Assembly (NCBI GenBank): GCA_030426355.1
Contig: JAUHYQ010000005.1
Coordinates: 1 to 64,000, forward strand
Direction of reading: 5' to 3'
Source: Gammaproteobacteria bacterium
GTDB lineage: Bacteria > Pseudomonadota > Gammaproteobacteria > Steroidobacterales > GCA-2729495
DNA length: 64,000 nucleotides
In this document: piece by piece, positions 8,342 to 16,205 of the stretch
Layout: each line of letters begins with the position of its first letter
How positions within the stretch are numbered: the first letter of the stretch is position 1
Translations under genes and position numbers: made by a program
Notes under the pieces: model-generated
What the model was told of the DNA's origin: nothing
What the model saw: only the letters and a program-made list of their open reading frames with translations
Database searches by the model: none

Positions 8342-9646
8342 ATGATTTCTAAGCGACGCAAATGGTTGTCCGTGGCGCCCTTGTCAGTGTTTTTGGCGCT
8401 GGCATCTGCGACAGCTCAGGCGGACGGCCTTGATAGCGGCGATACCGCCTGGATGCTCACGTCCACGGCGCTGGTGTTGTTCATGACGCTGCCCGGTCTC
8501 GCGCTGTTCTATGGTGGTCTGGTTCGCACCAAGAATATCCTGTCAGTTCTGATGCAGTGTTTTGCCATAGCGTGCATGGCGTCGGTATTGTGGTTCATTG
8601 TTGGCTACACCATGGCCTTTGGCGAAGACGGTAGCGGTTGGCTAGGAGGTTTCGGCAAGATATTCCTGCAGGGGGTTGATACAGATTCTCTGTCCGGTAG
8701 CTACCCGGAAACAGTGTTCGTGATGTTTCAGATGACGTTCGCGATCATTACGCCGGCACTGATTATTGGCGGCTACGCCGAGCGTATTCGTTTCAGTGCC
8801 ATGATGCTTTTCTCGGCGCTTTGGTTGCTGTTGGTATACGCACCGGTCGCACACTGGGTGTGGTCCGGCGACGGCTGGTTGGCCCAGCGCGGGTTTATGG
8901 ATTTTGCCGGCGGTGGCGTTGTGCACGTCAATGCGGGTGTCGCGGCACTAGTCGCAGCAATCTACATGGGGCAACGTAAAGGTTTTCCGATGACGCCCAT
9001 GCCACCGCACAACCTGGCGATGACCGTGACCGGAGCTTGCATGTTATGGGTAGGCTGGTTCGGCTTTAATGCGGGCAGCGCGCTGGCCGCTAACGGCAGC
9101 GCCGGCATGGCGATGCTGGTGACCCATATTGGAGCGGCCGCTGGCTCGCTGGCATGGATGGCCATGGAATGGCTGCGTTTTGGCAAGCCCAGTGTGCTCG
9201 GTATTGTCACAGGGATGGTTGCAGGCCTCGGAACGATCACACCGGCATCCGGTTTTGTCGGTCCCGCGGGCGCACTCATTATTGGCTTGTTGGCGGGCGT
9301 GATCTGTTTCTGGGCCACGCAGATTTTAAAACGCAGGTTCGAAATTGATGATTCGCTGGATGTATTTCCGGTGCACGGTGTGGGTGGCTTTCTCGGTTTG
9401 TTCATGACAGCTGTATTGGCTAACAAACTTGGCGGACAAGGTTTCCTGAGCGAGAAAATTACCTCCAGTGGTCAACAGTTTATAGAGCAGCTGATCGGTG
9501 CGGTGTCGATCGCCTTGTGGTGCGGCGTCGTTTCGTTGGTCTTGTTCAAAGTGATTGACATGATGGTTGGTTTACGGGTTTCAGAAGAACAAGAAACCGA
9601 AGGCCTGGATATCACGCAACACGATGAGCGGGCGTACAACGGCTAA
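8342..9646 (+). CDS. amtB: Ammonium transporter
   Basis: 434 residues with a cleavable signal peptide (ending near ATAQA) followed by 11 membrane segments of the Amt/Mep/Rh fold. The two pore histidines appear in GGGVVHVNAGVAALVAA and FPVHGVGGFLG, and the family signature region FYGGLVRTKN is present. It moves ammonium across the inner membrane and is gated by the GlnK protein encoded 54 bp upstream; the two form one operon with GGGGAAG before the ATG. A strong terminator at 9711-9744 ends the transcript. Confidence 0.95.
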   Translation: MISKRRKWLSVAPLSVFLALASATAQADGLDSGDTAWMLTSTALVLFMTLPGLALFYGGLVRTKNILSVLMQCFAIACMASVLWFIVGYTMAFGEDGSGWLGGFGKIFLQGVDTDSLSGSYPETVFVMFQMTFAIITPALIIGGYAERIRFSAMMLFSALWLLLVYAPVAHWVWSGDGWLAQRGFMDFAGGGVVHVNAGVAALVAAIYMGQRKGFPMTPMPPHNLAMTVTGACMLWVGWFGFNAGSALAANGSAGMAMLVTHIGAAAGSLAWMAMEWLRFGKPSVLGIVTGMVAGLGTITPASGFVGPAGALIIGLLAGVICFWATQILKRRFEIDDSLDVFPVHGVGGFLGLFMTAVLANKLGGQGFLSEKITSSGQQFIEQLIGAVSIALWCGVVSLVLFKVIDMMVGLRVSEEQETEGLDITQHDERAYNG

Positions 9647-9708
9647 TACCATTGGCCGGTACGCAAGATTGATGCAAGCTGTTCAATAGCGGGGTGGGGT
9701 TACTGTTG

Positions 9709-10332
9709 TTACGCGTCTGGTTTAAACCGGACGCGTTTTTTTTTGATTAGACGACTGCCCAGTAACGCCGTGAGAATAACTGCATAAATCAGCGGTTCGG
9801 TGATGACCTCTTTTACCTGCCACCAGAAGTGCCAGACAACAAGAATAGCAATGACGTAAACAAGTCGGTGCAGGGTTAGCCAGCGTTTTCCGAGCCGCAC
9901 CTGCCAACCCCGAGTTGAAGTGATACCCAGCGCAATCAGCCCGGTCAGCGCGAGCGCGCCAAGCGTGATGAACGGGCGTTCCAATATATCCTCAATGATG
10001 GCAGCCCAGTTCAGCCCCTGATCGGGAACAAGGTAGTTCAGTACGTGGGCACTGGCATAGAACAATGCGAACAGGCCTGTCATGCGGCGCAACTGAGTCA
10101 ACCATATGAATCCGGTCAGGCGCCGAACCGGTGTAATGGCCAGCGTGACCAGCAGCAGGCGTAAAGCCCAGATACCGGTGAAATCCTGGGTCGCCTCAAT
10201 GGGATCAGCGCCCAGATCATCTCCTGCCAGACCCAAAGCGCGCAAGATCAACCATGCGAACGGTGCCAGACATGCCATGAACCAGACGGGTTTTACGATC
10301 CGGCGCAGTTGCCGGCGGTTCGGAAAACTCAT
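9709..10332 (-). CDS. msrQ: Haem-binding membrane subunit of the MsrPQ methionine sulfoxide reductase
   Basis: 207 residues with about six membrane helices. This is MsrQ (formerly YedZ), a ferric-reductase-like b-type cytochrome that passes electrons from the quinone pool or flavin reductase to MsrP in the periplasm. Conserved helices include DFTGIWALRLLLVTLAITPVR, RRMTGLFALFYASAHVLNYL and LGKRWLTLHRLVYVIAILVVWHFWW, with histidines suited to haem binding. It lies 12 bp downstream of msrP in the usual PQ order. Its last codons overlap the amtB terminator. Confidence 0.93.
   Translation of the reverse strand: MSFPNRRQLRRIVKPVWFMACLAPFAWLILRALGLAGDDLGADPIEATQDFTGIWALRLLLVTLAITPVRRLTGFIWLTQLRRMTGLFALFYASAHVLNYLVPDQGLNWAAIIEDILERPFITLGALALTGLIALGITSTRGWQVRLGKRWLTLHRLVYVIAILVVWHFWWQVKEVITEPLIYAVILTALLGSRLIKKKRVRFKPDA
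9711..9744 (+). terminator. Rho-independent terminator of glnK-amtB, inside msrQ
   Basis: Ten-bp stem ACGCGTCTGG/CCGGACGCGT (one G-U pair), loop TTTAAA, followed by nine T on the plus strand. It ends the glnK-amtB transcript. The whole hairpin lies within the last codons and stop of the convergent msrQ gene, so those codons (ending RVRFKPDA) are shaped by the terminator. Confidence 0.9.
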
Positions 10333-10344
10333 GAACAGGCGTTG

Positions 10345-11301
10345 TCAGTAGTAGCGGGAAAGATCCATGTCCGCATAAAGCGAAGCGACTTCGTCTGCGT
10401 AACCGTTAAACATCAGCGTTGGTACTTTGGACGCAAAGAAACCACCGCCTATAGGACGTTCGCGAGCCTGACTCCAGCGCGGGTGATCCACTTCGGGATT
10501 TACATTGGCAAAAAACCCGTACTCAGACGGAGCCGCATCATTCCATGTTGTAAACGGTTCATCCTCGATAAAACTGATTCGCACAATTGACTTGATGCTC
10601 TTGAAGCCGTATTTCCATGGCACCACCAACCGCAACGGTGCACCGTTCTGGTTTGGCAACTCGACACCGTACAGCCCCGTAGCCAGTATGGTCAGCGGGT
10701 GCATGGCCTCGTCAATGCGCAAGCCTTCGCGATAGGGCCAGCGCAGCAGGCGACGGCGTTGACCGGGCATTTCGTCCGGGCGGTACACGGTCTCGAAAGC
10801 AACATATTTGGCGTTGGATGTGGGCTTAAAGCGCTTCAGCAAATCGCCCAGCGGAAAACCTGCCCAAGGCACCACCATGGACCATGCCTCAACACAGCGC
10901 AGGCGATAGACGCGTTCTTCCAGAGGATGTGGCCCAACGATGTCTTCGTAGGTAAATGTGCCGGTCACCTCGGCGGCACCGTCTACGGTGACGCTCCATG
11001 GTTTTGGTTTGAAGTCGCCGGAACGCGCGGCCGGATCTGATTTGTCCAGCCCGAATTCATAAAAATTGTTATAGCTGGCGATATCGGCAAATCCGGTGGG
11101 TTCCGCATCCGTGCTGTAAGGGCTCGGAGTCAGTTTGCCCAGTGGCTTAAAGTTCATGTCTGACTCGTCACCGTGCGCAGTGCCACTGATCATGCCAGCG
11201 GTGGTAATACCTGCAGCGCGCAGTAATTCTCGCCGGTTCAGGTAAACCGACTCGGGCGTGATTTCTGAGCTTTTAATAGCGGGTGGTTTTCTTATAAGCA
11301 T
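10345..11301 (-). CDS. msrP: Periplasmic protein-methionine-sulfoxide reductase, molybdopterin subunit
   Basis: About 318 residues from the ATG at 11301, which has AGGAAGA upstream; the track's longer start at 11382 has none. A Tat signal ([16 protein letters not shown]) exports the folded molybdoenzyme. The molybdenum-ligating Cys lies in [20 protein letters not shown], and [31 protein letters not shown] is a typical sulfite-oxidase-fold segment. MsrP repairs oxidised methionine in envelope proteins using electrons from MsrQ, encoded immediately downstream. msrA, the cytosolic counterpart, is encoded about 1.2 kb away. Confidence 0.95.
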   Translation of the reverse strand: MLIRKPPAIKSSEITPESVYLNRRELLRAAGITTAGMISGTAHGDESDMNFKPLGKLTPSPYSTDAEPTGFADIASYNNFYEFGLDKSDPAARSGDFKPKPWSVTVDGAAEVTGTFTYEDIVGPHPLEERVYRLRCVEAWSMVVPWAGFPLGDLLKRFKPTSNAKYVAFETVYRPDEMPGQRRRLLRWPYREGLRIDEAMHPLTILATGLYGVELPNQNGAPLRLVVPWKYGFKSIKSIVRISFIEDEPFTTWNDAAPSEYGFFANVNPEVDHPRWSQARERPIGGGFFASKVPTLMFNGYADEVASLYADMDLSRYY

Positions 11302-11467
11302 AAGTGTCTTCCTGAGTGAACTTCGACAACGCAGCAGGGCTAAAAGTTGCCGACCGGGTTTCGTTGGGCAGAGCCACTGCACTTGCTCCTGCAGGGACTG
11401 CGTGTGATTCTACTGGCTCTGGCGCCGCCGTGGTAATCCGCTTGCGTCGCTATACTCCGGCTCTTTT

Positions 11468-12490
11468 ATGAATATTTTCTTAAAATTCAGTGTGCTAGTT
11501 GTGGTGGTGCTGTTATCAGGCTGTGAGCCGTCCGGCGTGAAAGAGCGGCCAGTGACCATTGCCGGTACCAGTTTTCCGGGCACCATAGGCGAAGGCCATT
11601 GGTTAGAGTTTCACCGCAAATTAGAGGCAGCCACCGGCGGGCGCATGCCTTTGCGGTTACTTATACACGGACAGCTGGGCTCAGAAGATCAGTTGGTGTC
11701 CGGGTTGCGTCGCGGGCGAGTTCAATTTGCCAATCTTTCGGCGATGGCGGTGAGTACAGTGGTGCCCGAGATGGCGTTGCTTTATGCACCGTTTTTGTTT
11801 GATAACGAAGCTGAATCGGATTACGTCTACGATCGTTACCTTACTCCGCTTTACAGCGAGTTGCTGGCTGCAAAAGGCCTGCATCTGGTTAGCTGGTACG
11901 AAATCGGGTTTATTCAAATTTACGGTAAGGAGCCCTTGCTGGTGCCCGAGCAGATGCAAGGTCTGCGGTTTCGCGTGGGCGCGGGTCCGGCAGCGCGATT
12001 ATTTGCGAAGGCCATCGGTGCCGATGTCATTCCACTGGGCTTTGCGGATGTGGTTGCATCCTTGCAGACGGGGCTGGTGGTCTCGGGCGAGCAGGCGGTT
12101 AGTCTGTACGCCCGGACCGGCATTGCGGGAGAGGCGCCGCACCTGGCCATGACCGACCACTCTTTTGGAGTATCGGCCATCGTGGCCAGCAAGTCATGGT
12201 GGGACGGCCTTAGCGAAGCCGAAAAGGCTGCCGTTATGGAGGCCTGGCCGCCAGCCCCCCGAACCCGGGCCGACGTGCGTGCCGAGTCCGCTGCCGACCT
12301 GAAAGCGGGGGCCGAATTGGGTATCCGGGTGCATCGTATCAGTGCGGAACAGCGTGATCTGTGGCGTAAGGCCACGGCACCGGTAACTGATAAACTGATA
12401 AAAACCATCGGCGGTCGTTCCGCCGATATATATGCCGTCATCCAAGCGGCACGAGAGGAATTTCGTGAGTCAGCCAGCACACTACGTTAA
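11468..12490 (+). CDS. TRAP-type (DctP) substrate-binding lipoprotein, orphan
   Basis: 340 residues. The N-terminus ends in a lipobox ([12 protein letters not shown]), so it is a lipoprotein rather than a free periplasmic protein. The DctP fold is clear: [39 protein letters not shown], and the ligand-binding Arg region [20 protein letters not shown]. Such proteins bind carboxylates or similar anions for DctQM permeases. No DctQ or DctM gene lies nearby, so it may serve a distant permease or act as a sensor. A TATACT box sits 16 bp before the ATG. It overlaps the likely msrA start by 26 bp, so the two are probably co-transcribed. Confidence 0.85.
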   Translation: MNIFLKFSVLVVVVLLSGCEPSGVKERPVTIAGTSFPGTIGEGHWLEFHRKLEAATGGRMPLRLLIHGQLGSEDQLVSGLRRGRVQFANLSAMAVSTVVPEMALLYAPFLFDNEAESDYVYDRYLTPLYSELLAAKGLHLVSWYEIGFIQIYGKEPLLVPEQMQGLRFRVGAGPAARLFAKAIGADVIPLGFADVVASLQTGLVVSGEQAVSLYARTGIAGEAPHLAMTDHSFGVSAIVASKSWWDGLSEAEKAAVMEAWPPAPRTRADVRAESAADLKAGAELGIRVHRISAEQRDLWRKATAPVTDKLIKTIGGRSADIYAVIQAAREEFRESASTLR

Positions 12491-13028
12491 CGGTCATTCG
12501 ATAGTTGAACCTTTCCCCGACGGCATGCAAAAAGCCATGTTTGGAATGGGTTGTTTTTGGGGGGCGGAACGGAAGTTCTGGACGTTGCCGAATGTTTACG
12601 TGACAGCAGTTGGTTATTCGGCAGGCAACACGCCTAACCCGAGCTACCAGCAGGTTTGCAGTGGCTCTACCGGCCACAGTGAGGTGGTGCTGGTGGTGTT
12701 CGACCCGAACAAGCTGAGTTATGAATCATTGCTGCAGGTGTTCTGGGAGTCACACGATCCGACACAGGGCATGCGGCAAGGTAACGATATGGGCACCCAG
12801 TACCGCTCCGGCATCTATACCTACGATGAAACGCAACAGCAGCAGGCATTGCAATCACGCGAACGTTATCAGAGTGCTCTGAGTGCCGCCGGGTTCGGTG
12901 CCATAACCACAGAAATTATTCCTGCAACCGCGTTTTACTATGCGGAGGATTACCATCAGCAATACCTGGCCAAAAACCCGGGCGGTTATTGCGGTCTTGG
13001 CGGCACCTCTGTAGCTATGCCCGCCTGA
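12465..13028 (+). CDS. msrA: Peptide methionine-(S)-S-oxide reductase
   Basis: 187 residues from the GTG at 12465, chosen because GAGAGGA lies 6-7 bp upstream; the track's start at 12432 lies further inside the dctP-like gene and has no ribosome site. The catalytic Cys is in GCFWG (Cys30), and the family motifs [28 protein letters not shown] and [14 protein letters not shown] are present. MsrA reduces the S-epimer of methionine sulfoxide in the cytoplasm with thioredoxin. It lies near msrPQ, which act in the periplasm. Confidence 0.93.
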   Translation: MSQPAHYVNGHSIVEPFPDGMQKAMFGMGCFWGAERKFWTLPNVYVTAVGYSAGNTPNPSYQQVCSGSTGHSEVVLVVFDPNKLSYESLLQVFWESHDPTQGMRQGNDMGTQYRSGIYTYDETQQQQALQSRERYQSALSAAGFGAITTEIIPATAFYYAEDYHQQYLAKNPGGYCGLGGTSVAMPA

Positions 13029-13034
13029 GCGGGC
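13019..13034 (+). terminator. Stem-loop at the msrA stop codon
   Basis: GCCCGC-CTGA-GCGGGC forms a perfect 6-bp stem whose loop holds the msrA TGA. Only two T follow, so it is a weak candidate terminator. Confidence 0.3.
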
Positions 13035-13049
13035 TTGCGGACATAGCTG

Positions 13050-13065
13050 TGTGACGCAGTTCACA
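13050..13065. promoter_or_regulatory. CRP/Vfr-type site upstream of the first HD-GYP gene
   Basis: TGTGACGCAGTTCACA matches the cAMP-receptor consensus TGTGA-N6-TCACA perfectly in both arms. It is centred about 107 bp upstream of the GTG of the HD-GYP gene at 13165. A second perfect site stands at nearly the same distance from the other HD-GYP gene (18533-18548). Confidence 0.7.
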
Positions 13066-13098
13066 CTGCACTGCTATCCTCGCTTCAAACTGTGACAT

Positions 13099-13164
13099 CT
13101 GCACCGCAAAATAATGCGGCAGCTACATAACATGGCCCTTCTGATGGGATAGCAAGGGCCTTTT
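13099..13164 (+). promoter_or_regulatory. Two-hairpin leader before the HD-GYP gene
   Basis: Hairpin 1: CTG-ca-CCGCA, loop AAATAA, TGCGG-CAG (13099-13122). Hairpin 2: GGCCCTT (13134-13140) pairs with AAGGGCC (13154-13160), followed by TTTT and then directly by the GTG start at 13165. Hairpin 2 looks like a terminator. Its 3' arm also contains AAGGG, the only ribosome site for the HD-GYP gene, so folding would both attenuate transcription and hide the start. It does not match the GEMM c-di-GMP riboswitch as I know it. Confidence 0.5.
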
Positions 13165-14496
13165 GTGTCAGGCAAGCGGATAAAAATTGACGCGGCCGAT
13201 TTAGTGCCGGGGATGTATGTCGCCCAGCTTGATCGGCCGTGGCTGGAAACGCCGTTTCTTTTTCAGGGCTTCGAGATCAGCGAGGAGTCAGAAATAGATC
13301 AGCTGCGGCACTACTGCCAGCACGTCTATGTCGATCTTAAGCGCAGCAGCATGTCCGCCGACGAGATTCAGGGCCGGCAGCGCAAGGCGGACGACCCGGT
13401 CCTGGTTGCGTTTGAACAGCGCAAACCGGGCCCCGCAGCAAAGCCCCCCGGTCTGGTTCGTCGTATCGCCAGCAAGTTCGCCCGAATTGATCCGACCGGA
13501 ACGATATCCAGGCGGTTAAGCGGGTTGCAGGACTATCGCAACAAAAGTAGCACCCGCAAAGAAGCCCCCAAAGCCGTTAGCACATATAACAACGCTGTAG
13601 CGATCATGAACGATGTATTGACGACGGTTCGTGATGGCCGCTCCGTCGATGTCGAAACGGTGCGCTCGGCCGTTACACCGATGATCGACAGCGTGTTGCG
13701 AAACCCTGACGCAATGTCATGGTTTGTGACGCTGCAAAAACAAGACGATTACAGTTACCACCACTCTATTGCAACTTCTGTGTGGGCCGTGGTGCTTGGT
13801 CGTCATCTGGGTTTTGATCGGCGCAGCCTCGACAAGCTTGCGATCGGTGGAATGTTGCTGGACATCGGCAAAACTCGTTTGCCGCAGGAAATCCTGCAGA
13901 AACCCGATCGCCTGAGTCCTCACGAAGCTGACCTTATATGCCAGCATGTTGATTTTAGTCTGGACATGGTTAAGTCATCGCACGGGATCAGCCGCGATAT
14001 TCTAGACATGATTCAGAGTCACCATGAGCGTCATGATGGCTCCGGTTATCCACAAGGCTTGTCCGGTGCCGACATCCCGGTATATGGACGCATTGCCGGT
14101 ATTGTCGACTGCTATGACGCCATGGTGACAACCCGACCCTATCAGAGCGCCCGCTCGTCATATGATGCTGTGCGCGAACTCAACAAGCATTCCGGCACGC
14201 TGTTTCAGAAAGAACTGGTCGAGCAGTTTGTGCAGGCGCTTGGTATGTTCCCCACCGGTAGTCTGGTTGAGCTGAATACCGGTGAGGTGGGAATTGTTGT
14301 CGAACAAAACCGTGTGCGGCGCTTGCGCCCCAAAGTCATGTTGCTGCTAGATCAGAGCAAGCAGCCAATAAAAAAGAACCGCACGCTGGATCTACGCAAG
14401 CTGCCGAGTGATTCCAAGAAACCCAATGCTGTCTGGATTGCGCACGGTCATGAAGCCGGAGCCTTCGGCATAGACCCGCAAGACTATTTCATGTGA
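13165..14496 (+). CDS. DUF3391 + HD-GYP domain protein, one metal ligand missing
   Basis: 443 residues. An N-terminal DUF3391 domain (KIDAADLVPGMYVAQLDRPW, HVYVDL) is followed by an HD-GYP domain (about 190-370). HD-GYP proteins are cyclic-di-GMP phosphodiesterases with a di- or tri-iron site. Seen here: His199/200 (YHHS), HH at 286-287 in SHHERHDGSGYP, and Asp in VDCYDAM. The diagnostic His-Asp is Leu232-Asp233 (MLLDIGK), so the histidine ligand is gone. It may have altered activity or act only as a c-di-GMP receptor. The GTG start fits the DUF3391 boundary. It lies 7 bp upstream of an EAL gene, so the two are an operon, with a CRP-type site and hairpin leader upstream. Confidence 0.88.
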   Translation: MSGKRIKIDAADLVPGMYVAQLDRPWLETPFLFQGFEISEESEIDQLRHYCQHVYVDLKRSSMSADEIQGRQRKADDPVLVAFEQRKPGPAAKPPGLVRRIASKFARIDPTGTISRRLSGLQDYRNKSSTRKEAPKAVSTYNNAVAIMNDVLTTVRDGRSVDVETVRSAVTPMIDSVLRNPDAMSWFVTLQKQDDYSYHHSIATSVWAVVLGRHLGFDRRSLDKLAIGGMLLDIGKTRLPQEILQKPDRLSPHEADLICQHVDFSLDMVKSSHGISRDILDMIQSHHERHDGSGYPQGLSGADIPVYGRIAGIVDCYDAMVTTRPYQSARSSYDAVRELNKHSGTLFQKELVEQFVQALGMFPTGSLVELNTGEVGIVVEQNRVRRLRPKVMLLLDQSKQPIKKNRTLDLRKLPSDSKKPNAVWIAHGHEAGAFGIDPQDYFM

Positions 14497-14503
14497 ACTG
14501 CTG

Positions 14504-15799
14504 ATGAAGACTAATCCGAATACGGCGAATCGCTACAGTGATCTTCTGGGGATTATTGACGACATGCGGGTCAGCGCAGCGAATGCAACGATCGCATTGG
14601 TGCTGGGAAAAATAGACGGTGTGGGCGGTTTGAATGCGCGATTTGGTTATGCAACCGGTGATAAAGTCATAGAAAGTTTTCATGAAAAAATTCGGGGTAT
14701 CGCCAGGCAAAGTGATATTGCACTGGAGACCAGCAGCAGTTCCTTCGCGTTTATCATTCATTCGCCGCTCCACGAGGGGCATGTCATGTTGGCGGCGGAG
14801 AAAATTGCCCGTATCGCCGAGGAATGGATTCAGATTAATGATACCCGTATGCGTCTGGATGTGAGCATGGGTTGCGCTTTAATTGATAATGCCCGGGACA
14901 GTTCTGATTTACTGTTGCAGCAAGCTGAGAAAGCACTCAGAAAATGTCGTTCGATAGACCAGCGCATGATTTTTTACGATGCGCAAGATGATGATACGTT
15001 AGGCACGTCCTCTCATCCCATGTTTGATGCGCACAAAGCCATCGAGAATGGCGAGTTTCGGGTGCACTATCAGCCGCAGTTCAATCTGAAAACCCGGCAG
15101 TTGGTTGGTGCCGAGGCGCTGGTTCGCTGGAGCGGGCCGGACGGTCTGGTTTCGCCGGGCAGCTTTATGAACGAACTGGAACGCGCCAGGGCACTGATGC
15201 CGCTGCTGCAATTCGTCATGAACAGTTCTTCACGCGAAATGGCCCGTTGGGTGCGGCGTAAACCGACCATGCAAGTTGCCATCAACTCAAGCGCAACGGA
15301 CCTTGAGGACGCCGATCTGGTAGAAATCATGCGCGAGGTTCTGGGTATGTGGAACCTGGATCCCGCGCAGTTGAAGCTGGAAATTACCGAAACCAGCCTC
15401 ATGCGCGATCCCGCACTAGGTATAGATACGCTATGTCGATTGCGCGAACTAGGCGTCAAAACCTCGATCGATGATTTCGGAACCGGTTATTCCAGTCTGT
15501 CGTGGCTAAAGAATCTGCCAGTAGATGAACTCAAGATCGATCGCTCTTTTGTACGCAACATTATTGATGACAAGCGAGACCGAAAGATTGTCGAGTCCAT
15601 TATTGATCTCGCCCACGCCATGAATCTGACAGTGGTGGCAGAAGGAATCGAGTCCGAGGGTGTGCTGCAGTTGCTTGCAGCGGCGGGTTGCGATGTGGGT
15701 CAGGGATTTTTCTTCAGTCAGCCGTTAACCGGTGCCGAGTTTGAGCGTTGTTGGCTAAACGATCGCCAAATTGCCTCTCTGGAGCCGGCCGCAACGTAA
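14504..15799 (+). CDS. Cyclic-di-GMP phosphodiesterase, degenerate GGDEF + EAL
   Basis: 431 residues without membrane segments. The GGDEF half (about 25-165) has lost its active site: the motif position reads SSSSF (77-81). It may serve only as a regulatory domain. The EAL half (175-425) keeps its catalytic set: EAL at 204-206 (GAEALVRW), Asn in VAINSSATDL, ITET, IDDFGTGYSS, the Lys in VDELKIDRSFV, VAEGIES and GQGFFFSQP. It should hydrolyse c-di-GMP to pGpG. It lies 7 bp after the HD-GYP gene and 7 bp before a small coiled-coil membrane protein gene. Confidence 0.92.
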   Translation: MKTNPNTANRYSDLLGIIDDMRVSAANATIALVLGKIDGVGGLNARFGYATGDKVIESFHEKIRGIARQSDIALETSSSSFAFIIHSPLHEGHVMLAAEKIARIAEEWIQINDTRMRLDVSMGCALIDNARDSSDLLLQQAEKALRKCRSIDQRMIFYDAQDDDTLGTSSHPMFDAHKAIENGEFRVHYQPQFNLKTRQLVGAEALVRWSGPDGLVSPGSFMNELERARALMPLLQFVMNSSSREMARWVRRKPTMQVAINSSATDLEDADLVEIMREVLGMWNLDPAQLKLEITETSLMRDPALGIDTLCRLRELGVKTSIDDFGTGYSSLSWLKNLPVDELKIDRSFVRNIIDDKRDRKIVESIIDLAHAMNLTVVAEGIESEGVLQLLAAAGCDVGQGFFFSQPLTGAEFERCWLNDRQIASLEPAAT

Positions 15800-15806
15800 T
15801 CGTCCA

Positions 15807-16205
15807 ATGACTACCGTTATCTCAACCGTGCTGGTTTCCTCTCCTGTCGCTTTTATGGCAGGTTGGTTGCTGTCAAAGGCCGTCGCCAATCACCTTGCTC
15901 GCGGCGTGCGGCCAAAATCGAGGGCGACCAAGCCAGTCGAGCCCATCGGCGTGGACGATCGTGATGCGCAGATTGCAGAGCTGCAAAGGCAACTCGACCT
16001 CGCGGAGGCACGCGTCGCGAAATCAAAACGGAGTTTCAAAGTCTGGCGCGAACGCATACGCCCGATAGCGCAGCAATTTCGTCAGCAACGCATGATAATC
16101 AGCGAACTTCGCGATGAACTCCGCCGGCGAGACTCGCTAGTGCGTCAGGCAGAACCAAAACAGCCTGCCACAACCAGCGCGGCACGTGAACCAACCAAGG
16201 TTTAG
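15807..16205 (+). CDS. Small membrane-anchored coiled-coil protein
   Basis: 132 residues from the ATG at 15807, 7 bp after the EAL stop (the track start at 15771 lies inside the EAL gene). One N-terminal membrane helix (VISTVLVSSPVAFMAGWLLS) is followed by a basic linker and a coiled coil (DRDAQIAELQRQLDLAEARVAKSKRSF) and an Arg-rich helix (RPIAQQFRQQRMIISELRDELRRRD). No family is recognised. Its place as the last gene of a c-di-GMP operon suggests a membrane tether or partner for the HD-GYP or EAL protein. Its stop overlaps that of the convergent DUF1838 gene by 4 bp. Confidence 0.7.
   Translation: MTTVISTVLVSSPVAFMAGWLLSKAVANHLARGVRPKSRATKPVEPIGVDDRDAQIAELQRQLDLAEARVAKSKRSFKVWRERIRPIAQQFRQQRMIISELRDELRRRDSLVRQAEPKQPATTSAAREPTKV

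Noticed and set aside
13090-13165. GEMM c-di-GMP riboswitch before the HD-GYP gene
   Set aside because: The hairpin sizes and the conserved loop bases of that class are not present; kept only as an unclassified leader.
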